Shown piece by piece: positions 21,571 to 32,351 of a stretch of 64,000 bases of DNA. Every line of letters begins with the position of its first letter. Within the stretch, counting starts at the first letter, position 1. Origin of the DNA: Hofstenia miamia (lineage: Eukaryota > Xenacoelomorpha > Acoela > Hofsteniidae); NCBI GenBank assembly GCA_900660155.1, contig CABFPE010000180.1, forward strand, positions 903,654 to 967,653, read 5' to 3'. The notes below the pieces were generated by a model. It did no database searches. It was not told where the DNA came from and worked only from the letters and a program-made list of their open reading frames with translations. Both the position numbers and the translations under genes were made by a program.

Positions 21571-23179
21571 AATCCTAAATTTTAATGCACAATCAAATTC
21601 CTACAATAACGTTAGGAAATATGAAAGTCCATGGAATATGGACAATCAATGACTAAATGTACTTTTTTTTGTTATGGTTGACACATCAGTATTAGAAATT
21701 ATTTAATATTTTTGAATGAAATCCGATATTCTTTAGAAAAATTTTATACATAATAATAGACAAAATATTCTGTTTTCAGGAAGTAAAGTCATCAGGTTTT
21801 GTTCAGGAGTGCCGTATCGAAAGTCAGATTGGTGGTATTCTGAATAGAGATTAAAATGAAGAACGTTATAAATGTGTATTTGAAATACAAAGAAAATCCT
21901 CTAAATTTCAGAATACAACCAAATTTGTGAGCAAAACTTTCAAATTTTCTAACACGTTAGGACTGCAGATTTTTCAGAGATAGAGGCTGATTTCTGTATT
22001 CAATACCTAGAGGGTATATTAAATTTGTAGTTCAAACCATTAAGCCAGCTTTACTCATATTTCTTAGAGCACCTTCTAAGGCAGCCCCAATTAAATGATT
22101 TGGAATGCATGTTCAAATTATTGTATATCACCAGCCACTAAGTAACGTTAGGAAGTGTTTGTCTTCGCTTAGATGGGTAAAATAATCACAACCACTTCTT
22201 CTCAATCTAATTGAATTTCATAAAATTACATGTATTTAATTAATTAGCGGTTTAACCTAAGTGATGGATTTCATTTTATAAAAATGAAAACTATTTAACA
22301 ATATTTAAAATATGCTTCAAAATCCACATAAAAAACAAGGCAAATAAAATACCCATGGCGCAAGGATGGGCTAAATAATTTGGAATCCTTTTTCTATTCA
22401 AAAAATCAATTTTATTTTTCCCCAATGGGTAGCCATCACTGGTTTACAATTTATACGTTAGCTATGTTAAATTTTTCAAAAATTGAATCCAAACTATGGA
22501 AAACCAAACTATATATGTATATATATATATATATATATAGAGCATTTGAAAAGCAATTTCATTTTTATTGTTATTCACAAACCTGACTGTAATTTAAAAA
22601 GCAAACTCTTTTACTTATTAAAGAATTGAGTGGGTAATTATGGTTGAGGATAATTTAGTGAAATTTTCTCTTGTATTAATGAAATTACTAGTTTTGGCAG
22701 CATGCAACAGTTTAAGATGAATAACAATATCATACTTTAATTTAGTGCAGTCAATACTTCAATAGTCATAATAATTAATTAGTGGATTTCGTTGAAATAC
22801 GTAAAGAATATATTGTAACCAAATATATAATAGTATTTATTGACATAAAATGCCAAACGCAAGAGAGGGACATCGTCTAATGTCCCCATTGGGTTTTCAA
22901 AATTGATTTCGATTGGTCAAATCAAAAAATTTTTGGTAAGAAAATAGGAAAAATTTAAAATCCATTGTCTATTTTCTCAATATTTTCAAAACATTTCGCT
23001 TTTGGTAATGCATCTTATTCTTCAATTTAGAAAATCCTGCGTACGTCCCTGTTGATATCAACACGAAATTTCTAGTGACCTGAATTGATATCAGTTGATA
23101 TCAATTAGCAACAGTCTGCTGATTTGATTTGGTGCGAAATTTGCATATCAACGAGAACCCTGGTTCAAAATACAAATAA
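21571..23179. other. Non-coding; (TA)n near 22513-22540
   Basis: No gene recognised. One TA microsatellite. Confidence 0.4.
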
Positions 23180-23708
23180 AGGTGTGTTCCACTATCCAAT
23201 TTTATCAGAAGATTTTAGTCGAAAAATGCAATTATTGTTGTTCACATTGGCGATTTTTTATCATCTGATTTTTTATCAGAAAAAAAAACTAGTTGGAATA
23301 GCGTTCAGGCTATCGATTTTTTTATCAAATGATAAATTGTCATCTGATAAAAAATCGGTAGTGGGAACGATTTCCCAGCTCCAATTATATTTGATTGACA
23401 GGAGGAAAAATAACAGCATCTGTACAATGATTGGTCTGTAATAAAATGTAAACAATGTGTGAAGTTGAAATATTTTAATAATAATCGACGATTCACGGGT
23501 CTGTTACCTACTTTAACTAAGCTATTATTTTCAAGTAGCTATTCGATTAGTTTTAGTACTGTTCACACTATCGACTTTATCACATGATACATTATCAAAT
23601 GACAGCAATTTAGCTGTTTTGCAAAAAAAGCGGATGTAGCGTTTAGACTATCGATTTTTATCACCGATTTCTTCACAGATGATAAAAGTCACTAGTGGAA
23701 ACACACCT
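23180..23708. mobile_element. Foldback/MITE-like element with nested palindromes
   Basis: The ends are inverted repeats: AGGTGTGTTCCACTA on the left, and AGGTGTGTTTCCACTA as the reverse complement of the right, each continuing into a TTTTATC block. The 529-bp interior repeats a CTATCGATTTTTATCA-like word (near 23309, 23566 and 23647) together with its inverted form (TGATAAAAAATCGGTAG near 23346), giving several hairpins. No ORF is credible, and no clean target duplication was found. Confidence 0.65.
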
Positions 23709-26700
23709 TATATTTAGAGCAATTTAATGAAGTATGTTTAATTTGGAACTAATAATTGAACCAAGAGGTATACATAAACTAAACCCATTCGCAAAATACA
23801 TTTTCGCACCAAACCCTATGAATGTATTAAATTTGTAGCCAATCGACATTTGCACTGGCACTTTGATATGCATGCATCGAATTCTTGGCAATACTTGCTG
23901 GAAAATTTGGCCGAAATACCCACTATTTAATTGAACAATAAAATAACCCATAATAGGCTGAATTATTTACAAAGAATTTGTTGAGGCTCCTCTAAATGAA
24001 TATTGTGTGAACTTAAAGCTTAGTAATTAAATTGCACATCATTCATATGTTTAGATGAGTAAATCTGAGTATTGTGGCTTCAGTCATCTGAGATCCATGC
24101 CCACTCTTGAATATATTGAGTTTTCTAATAAAATATAAATAGAAGAGAACTAACAAAATTCATTTTGATATTAGAGAGAAAATAATCAGTAAAAAAATTC
24201 CAAAAATTGGCAAAAATACTGATTTCTGACAATTAGTCAAATCAATCTAGAATAACATATTTAAATTACAGTGCTTATAAAATAAGGGTGTATGAATCAT
24301 TAATATACAATTATAGTAAAGTTGTCTAAGTAGACTTAGATGACATCAATTGTTCATAAGTTTGGCTCGTTCAAACAGCTTTTCTGCGCAAACCTCTTTT
24401 CGACCAATTTCCTTTTAGAGTTTACATAATCTCTCTAACAATATTTACATGCTACATAGAGCTGTAACTCCTTTGTTAACATTATCATATTCATTTCAGC
24501 TTCCACTCAAAAGGATAAACCTTAAGTAATTCATCATCCTTAATAAATTAAGGAAATGCATCTAATTTCCAAATTCATTAATTCTGAGAGCATTAAAAAA
24601 GGAAATCTCTTAAAGTAATTTAAGGAAATTTCACCTCATACCAGGTTTACATTAACCATCAGAAGCATTGATTAAATTTATTCTGTGCACTTAGATTCTT
24701 TGGAAAAAAACTAATCGAAGTCATATGACAATTATTTTGGAAATAGTTCACTAGAATCTTAGTATATAATATATTCAAAATTACTTTTTCTAGCATTCAT
24801 TTTTGAAGCAATCTACACTATAAGCATCGATTTTAATGAAATTAGTTTCATGTCATTTTGTTACCTATTAATAGAATGCCTCTGAAATCTATAAACTTTT
24901 CATATATTACCATAGATTATATATTTTAGATGAAAATCATTTTATGATATCTTAGGCAAACCTATTGTTCGGAAAAATACACACCAATTCCATCAAATGT
25001 ATACTTCCTATATTTGAATTTTTTGCCCAGAAAATCACTACAATGATTCCAAAAGCATAGCATGTTATGATACTCATTATTCTGCGTTTTATTTTGCAAA
25101 GTTCCATCACTACAACGAAATTCACTCTTACCGGCTTTGCATATAAATTGAAATTATTTACGATTTCTAAGAAAATGATGATATTTTTCGGAATTCAATT
25201 CAAGCTAAATATTTGTCATTTCTAGTTTTATAGACCAGAATAAAGATTACATAATTAGAAGAGCAAAAATTATTGAAAATCAACTGCTTTACGTCAAACC
25301 ACATGACAACAAATGAGGTCTTGAATAAAATTACTAGTAAATTAAAATGTTCATTTGAGAAACGTTTTATAAATAAATTCATTATTTTTTCTAATAAATT
25401 CTCAAATATCAATGAAATACACTTCTAAGACACCCTAACTTCAAATTACAAATTTATTTTTGGGCATTAACATTTGTATTGCATTAGCATTTGTTTGCTT
25501 TGTTCTCACAAATTTATACGTGTTCCTATGTTTGACGATAGATGGCATTTAGCAATTTCAAATTCACTGCTGAACGGCATCAAAAATTTATCCAAAACAT
25601 TTACCATTTGTCATGGTTTCAATAAAAAAATTATAAAGATATCTCAAATCTGAAAGTACTATTGGAGAGAGACAATAGTCATCCTTACTATTTTTAGCTT
25701 TGGTTCGTTTCACGGCTCAGCAACTTCTGATATTAAGCACTGCTCATCCGAATGGCGCTTTGAGTGATCTTTTGACAGGACACAAAGTAAAGTTGTGTTT
25801 TTGCTACTGTTTTATACTGTTTTATTATGAACAATACAAATCTAAAAAATTTGAATATTTTTGTAAATGTCGGATTTTCTACTGAAAAAACTCCATCTTT
25901 TAATGTACATCAAACGCACGAATAATTTTTGAGTAATTTTAAATTTAAAAAAGGAAAAAATTAACCCATAGATGCGTCCAAATCCCAGGATTTCCTAATA
26001 GGCTTGGCGCAAATTGAGAAGAAGGTGAACAATAGGTTGTTCTTGGATGAATAATTATAATTTTTTGAAAGTAAATCGACATCCCGTCGTCGTGTCTCAC
26101 TTATTTTTACATCGTTGTATATATTGGGGAACGATTGCACGGCCATTAACTTGTAAGTCGCTATTATAAGTTCAATGAATATCTAAAATTTAAAGAGGGA
26201 ATTATCTGGTGCACGATTTACGAATGCAAAATATTCCATGTTAAAAAATCTCTTGAGCCTGAGAAGCATATGAAAACAGCACAAGCCTCAATTCCATAAT
26301 GTAAATGCGACAATAAAGAGTTTTTTCTTGAAAGTAAACTTGGCTATAAGTTGTCATTAAAAAGCATTTTACGCTATTGTTCACTTTAAAGTTATCCAAG
26401 GGAACCGGTCTTGCCCTTACGGTGCAACTTTAACGAATGCGGGCCTGATTAGTGTCCAAATTTGAAATAGTCTCTTCCAATTTCGAGCAGTGTTGTTAAT
26501 TTTCACAAGAAGGACCTATAATTGAATATTGTTTTCATAAATTGTTCGGCTTCTCATGAGAATAGATTACTCTTCCATGACTATCTTATCGCACGACATT
26601 AATCTGTGATCAAACAGTTTTGACATTAAATAAATAGTAAACGTATATCATTACATCCTCTATTGGTTTGTTTGATACAAATAACATTCCAATTAGATCG

Positions 26701-27382
26701 AGTGCCACTTTCAATCTCTTGGGGTTTGCAGGGATTCGTAGAGAAATTACATATACAGTGTAGTATATTCTTAGGAAATATATTCATTCATGGAGGTTGT
26801 CAACTTCTTCGCAATCACAATATTCTTTCAAAAGTGATTCTTCCATTAGACTTTCAACACGTTTGACTATTTTCTCGAATGAATTATCATGTCTTAAGCC
26901 AAAGAGAATTGAAAATTCTCGCAAGTATTGCTATATGATTGTAGATAAATTAAAAATTGCAATAAATTTGCAAAATTTACAAAATGTTCGCAGTGTGACA
27001 TAATCCATCAATTCTATCATGATTGGTCAAGATGAGAGAAAAAGATTATGGAAACAAAGACTAAAATTATTATTGATTATAATGATTAAAATGTAAATCA
27101 TGATAGGATTGATTATTTTCACTTTGTAAATGTTTTGTGCAATATTAGATTTAAATTTATACTCGACGGTATTTGACAAAACAAAAGATGGTCAAACAGC
27201 GTAGCTCAATTAAAGCTGACGTTGCGTAAAATTAGCAGAAATATTAAAGCGAGGGAAAAACTGTCAACAAGAAAGATTAACAGGTACTTGTCGAGTATTT
27301 AGTTGTTTATCACCAAGTGCTATAAATATACTGAACATGATGTAATTAATGATGAGCAAATCTACTTTGGATTCATTTTCTC
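23709..27382. other. Non-coding
   Basis: Nothing supported as a gene. A TTAACCCATAGATGCGTCC word at 25962-25980 resembles a piggyBac-type terminus (TTAA followed by CCC) and part of the 29-kb MITE interior, but no partner end is found. Confidence 0.35.
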
Positions 27383-28102
27383 TTGTCAGGTTATTTTATA
27401 TATTCTGATGGAAAGCTAAAACTGCTACGAGCTAGGGTAATTGTACGGTGGTTCCCACATCCGGTTAAAGGTATGCTGGAGCAGCCTCCTAATAGCTATT
27501 CCACAGCGGGGAGGGCGACAGCTGTAGTTACCTGGTGGGCTCTTAGGTTACGGATAGGTATAGGAGTTTTTTACTGTTATAGCTTTCCTAATCGTCATTG
27601 CTTGTCTGATAGTATTATCGCAGCCTGTAGGTTTTACATGTTAATTATTTTATCAATGAACTCAAGTTATTTATTACATTCATTATATTACATGCCGATT
27701 GCTGGCTTAATAGTAGTTACATTCAAATGGTTATTACGATGGTATTTTGATATTCTATTACTCAGAGTTTATTTGATCGTTATTACATGTTGCTCAATGT
27801 TTCACGCAGTAGACTATAGACCGACTTCTAGTTATTGTTTTCTGCTGACTGCGTTGATTGTTTACATGTATCGAGGGCTATTAGATATCTATTTATATGT
27901 AGGGTTATTACATGTAGGGCCTCATAATAAGCTAGTTCAGCGGCAAGGTTGCACAACTTCGTTTATTGCATTAGTTCGTAATAACAAAAACAATCAATGC
28001 ACTAAATTATTAAGTAGTTGCCAATCCCATTACACTGAGTTCGCTATTCACATTGCCATTCCATTATTGTTCTCTATCTCACATCAACAGTTCCATTGGT
28101 AA
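27383..28102 (+). other. 239-codon ORF of unknown nature
   Basis: An open frame of 239 codons, unusually long for this AT-rich background, in a block clearly richer in G+C than its flanks. The predicted product is rich in Leu, Tyr, Ile and Ser with several hydrophobic stretches and matches no family I recognise. Its start lies outside and its body inside a possible solo LTR (27472-28258), so the openness may be incidental to base composition. Not claimed as a gene. Confidence 0.25.
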
Positions 28103-28258
28103 GATGCGGCTGGCGGGTGCGTTCCTGGAATTGCACGTCTACTCTTGAGTGTCGATCCTGTCTTCCAAGCTCTCTGCTTTACCTAAATAAGTTGAGTTAA
28201 TTAAGTAGCTACAAAGGCTCTTGCATATTAAATTAGTTTAATAAACCGCACACTTATT
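27472..28258. mobile_element. Possible solo LTR (fossil)
   Basis: A compositionally distinct 787-bp block flanked by AAAGG on both sides (27467-27471 and 28259-28263), with an AATAAA signal about 20 bases before its right end. The termini are not the usual TG...CA, and no internal retroelement sequence is adjacent, so this is a weak candidate. Confidence 0.25.
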
Positions 28259-28263
28259 ACAAA

Positions 28264-29065
28264 GGAGAGAAAACGGAAAAGTGTCAACTCGGATTCGTGG
28301 TTAATCTAAGAAAAGTAATAGCTTTCTCTAAATAACACCCTCACGTTGAGTTGGCATGATTCTACAGAAGAGTTATAAAAAGGAAGTCTTAGTTTAGTCT
28401 GGGGGAATTTTGTCTCGGAAGAACAGTTATTTTCTTCAAGAATTTTGCATCTCAACACATGGGATGGGAACTGCCATACCCCATGAGCAACCCGTCAATT
28501 AGGTACACTGTTCAACAAATTATGATTTTCAGAAAAATACACGTATGGCACAATGTCTCTTACTAAGTTATCCAAGCTGATTGCATTTCAGATATTAATT
28601 TTTCTCCATCAAGCTCCAGTTCTTGTAAATGATTAAATAAAATAATTTTCGAATTTTCGAACATTTTGAACACAATTCAAGTTTATAATGTGTTAATTTT
28701 TCAACGCTTGATTTATAATTTCCGTATTAAAATAGTCTTATTAAAATGCACATAATGTGGAATAGAAAAATGATTACGCGTAACCATCCACACCACTTAT
28801 GAACGGCATTGGGTGTGTACAGATATGAGCATTAACAAGACAAGCGTGTAGTGTTGTGTTGGCAAAATTAACTTACCCGCACAGCAATAGCTTAGAGTTA
28901 TGAATAGATTAGTTGTTGAAATTGAACCAACGGGTATTCGAGCGGGTACGGTCCCACACTTACGTGTGGGTACATATATGAGAAGTACCGTACTCACACA
29001 ACCCTAATGAACATGCAATGTACATATTTTTGTGAAATATATTTATAAATTTACATTTATATTAA
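28264..29065. other. Non-coding; strong short hairpin
   Basis: It contains a 7-bp perfect hairpin, CCCACAC (28953-28959) with GTGTGGG (28964-28970), loop TTAC. No gene recognised. Confidence 0.4.
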
Positions 29066-29450
29066 CCCTATATTCTCTAGAAATTTTTTTAAAACCAGTG
29101 ATGGCTTCCTCAAAAAATTTTTAATTGCCTATAACTCATGAGTTAGTGAAAATTTTAAAAACCGCAACAGTCTCTGACTTTACCTGTTTGAAGGGGTTCA
29201 CACTGTTTTTCTCCTAAGCGCAAAATATATATAGACCGAACTCATTATCTGAGCTTTGGGTAGGAATTTTTATGTTTTTACAGAAGTCGGATTTCTCATT
29301 GAAAAAAAAATTTATATTTTTATATAGTTCATGTAGAGGAATAATTCTTAGCACAAAACTTTACCACTAACTCATGGATGTGTCCATATCAAAAGCTTTA
29401 AATAATTTTTACAGTCTTGTAACTTTAAAATAAGGCTAGTGGAAATAGGG
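29066..29450. mobile_element. piggyBac-type MITE with TTAA target duplication
   Basis: A 385-bp non-coding element flanked by TTAA (29062-29065 and 29451-29454). It begins CCCTATATTCTCTAG; the reverse complement of its end begins CCCTATTTCCACTAG. A TTAA duplication with CCC(T/A)..GGG termini is the signature of piggyBac superfamily transposition. No transposase is inside. Confidence 0.8.
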
Positions 29451-29454
29451 TTAA

Positions 29455-30140
29455 TAAAATTCCTTTCTGTCATAAAGCGTCACGATATTATAAGCAAACT
29501 TTGTGTAACAGAATGCATGTATGTATTTTTTATTCAATTTCATATATTGGCCTTTGCAGCCAGATCACTGTCGGATTAACGAAGTACGGGGCGTGTAGAT
29601 TGATTTTAAGTACAGGAAATAATTTAATATTTCATAGATTTTATCTACATTCTACAAAACAAGCAAACGTGGGCCTTTGAGAAGCGCGGGGCCTGTAGCA
29701 GCTAATACTTTTTATCCATTGTAGAGGCAGACTACATTTATTTCTATTTTTCCTGACACTTATCAACGATAACTGACTTAGTTTCAATAGGACAGCACAG
29801 AGTTAGATATCATTCCAAAGCTTGTTTTCTCTAACATAAGAAAAGCTATTAAACTATTAAGCAATATAATAAGTTATTAATTTGCATCAAGCAGCGTGAC
29901 ATAGGTATTATGAACATAAGTGATTTTTGTGGTGGGTTGAATTTCTTGAAATTATTTACTATAGTTGTGAGGCAGTAGGTTGAACTTTTTGTCTTGATGG
30001 TCCGGTATTGTGGATAAAGGCCGGGTAAGAGTAAATATTTTGCCAACACAGCGCAGGTACAAAACCTAGAAAAGCTCCGAACAAGAGAGTTCGAAAAGAA
30101 TTGCTTGCAAAGCTCTAGTCCTAGGCAATGGAAGCAATAC

Positions 30141-30181
<41 letters not shown>

Positions 30182-30363
30182 TGCTAAACTTCATTGTATG
30201 TGAATATTATGTAATTTAGAGAATAATGCTACAAAATTGTGGTAGTAAAAATTTTAATTGTTAAATTGAATTTTTTTGGTAGAATTTTTTAAATTTCTAA
30301 TCAGTAACCCGACCTAACCGAGCTGAATAAGATTAATACAAATTCCAATGCCTCACAATCATT
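29455..30363. other. Non-coding; (TA)n at about 30146-30178
   Basis: No gene recognised. Confidence 0.4.
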
Positions 30364-32050
30364 ATGAACTTGACAGTGGAAAAATCATTAACTTTCAACA
30401 ACTCAAACATGCATGCTGATATTGACAATGAAAACAACTTTAAACTTATTCAGTATGAAAACTCTGAAAATTATGAAATAAATAGATTAACTTCTTATGA
30501 AGAAGATTGCTACAGCACTGAAACTAAATACAATCTTATATTTAATCTTCAAATGCGCACATAACCAGTAAAATTAGCTAAACAAAACTCTAAATATAAG
30601 GAATGTGATATTAAAGCAAATGCTGCAGATTTCCTTGTACATTTTCCTCCCCTCGTGCTTCTCCTTGTGTGATATCACCTCAGGCCTGCATCTGCATGCG
30701 TACATCAGATTCAGATATTGGCCACTGACATCTTTACGAGGGTACATACACCAGATATGGATACAAGGGTTAGTGATGATCAGCAGTCAATGTCCACAGC
30801 CTTTTTCTCACAGACTGCAGCTACCAAACACTTAGCAGAATAACCTTCAACTTCATGTATGCCTGCTAACAGTAGTTTACAAAAAAAATACCTGACAACA
30901 TCCTGGATCTGGCCGAATTTCTTGAAAATGTCAACATCATCTGCCAGTCAACACTGCTCAGAACCATGATACTTAAAGACAGCATTACTAACAGGGTATT
31001 CATAGATATCTTAGTAAACAAAAAAATTCTGTCAGATCATATTATCATTATCATTGTAGAAAGATTAGCAATCAACATCCTCCTACAGTCAAAAACGTAC
31101 AAAATCCATGATCTGGACACAGCCTGTACAGATATCACTAAACTGTGATACAGTTTCACATTCAGTCACCCTAACCAACATTCAGAATAGATGGAACCAA
31201 CTGAAAACCTACACCTACAAAAAATAAATGTGACCTATTATCAATATTGAAAATCCCAGCAAAATGTACCACATTACTGTTGAATACTTCTTATCATATC
31301 TATCCACTGACATTGAGTACAAGGAAAAACATTCATTGCATAATGACCTCTTCAATCTTATTTAACTTAGTGATGAGATCAACACTATCAGAGTGGTAGC
31401 ATCCCGTTATTGGATCAAATACCCTTATTCACAGTATATAGTGTAAATGATCAGCCATTCAGCAATTATGAAAAAACTCATATAATTTATAAACCAACTT
31501 CAAAGCCATTCATCGATAGAATTACAATTAGCTTCCATACATCGAATGGTGAGTTCATTCATTTCAATGATACTAGCAGTATTTATTAAATCTTAATATC
31601 AAAGACACTGTTGAAATTTAAGAATAAAAATTTTTCATAATGTAAAATAAGTTATTTGTTATTTTTAAATGTTTTGTATTAATAACAAATTTACAATAGT
31701 AATAATTCAAATTGTGAAAAATTCTAGTTTTATATGATTTGAAAATGTTTTAATTAATTGTAAAATGATTTCATGTTTGGTAGATATCAATCTCTATGAA
31801 TAGATACATTTGACAGTTGAACAATAGATAATAAATTACGCTTTGTCTGTAGAGAGATGCAAATTTATAGATAGAGCGGTATAATTGAATTTTACTGTGT
31901 TTATAGTTGTTTACATTCTGGCAGCATTACAATGGCCACAGATAAAATTTATGTTGACATTGTCTATGAAAAGCATGCAACTTTCACCACGTATGAATAT
32001 ACACAGCCGCATAATGGAAATTCACAAAGGCAACTACTCTGAAAGATTTC
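30364..32050 (+). mobile_element. Unrecognised multi-ORF relic, possibly of a virus-like element
   Basis: Several protein-like segments lie in one orientation with higher G+C than the flanks: near 30364-30564; 30890-31230 ('NILDLAEFLENVNII', 'SKTYKIHDLDTACTD'); 31260-31440; 31440-31590 ('PFIDRITISFHTSNGEFIHF'); and 31930-32040 ('DKIYVDIVYEKHATF'). The fourth segment recalls a 'xIxxIxIxxxxxxGxxIxF' pattern that I associate with capsid-related proteins of Polinton-like elements, but this is weak. No polymerase, integrase or terminal repeats were found. Broken in many places; family unknown. Confidence 0.3.
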
Positions 32051-32351
32051 AAACTTTTTGGTAAGCTATTTTTATAATTATATCTCAGATATTGTTTTTC
32101 ATTCTTTGCAATATGATCTCTAGTTAGTTTTACAGATATTTCTTTTAAAAAACATTTTATTTTAATAAATTGCTGCGAATTTGCAGTCTGATACCAAATT
32201 TATTATAGACTTTATCATAAATAGAAGAGTTAAAGCAAATTTATTGCGTAACTTAGTACAAGAATTACAAACTAACACACAATCAAATACACACAAACAA
32301 ATATAAATATACAAAAATATAAATATGCACCTTACTTAAAGGGCTTAAAAT

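Noticed and set aside
21780-21815. Second CTGATGA (minus strand) as a hammerhead candidate
   Set aside because: No complementary stem II lies between it and the following GAAA.
25700-26146. Short ORFs near a TTAACCC word
   Set aside because: No partner terminus or transposase; resemblance to the 29-kb MITE is too short to call an element.
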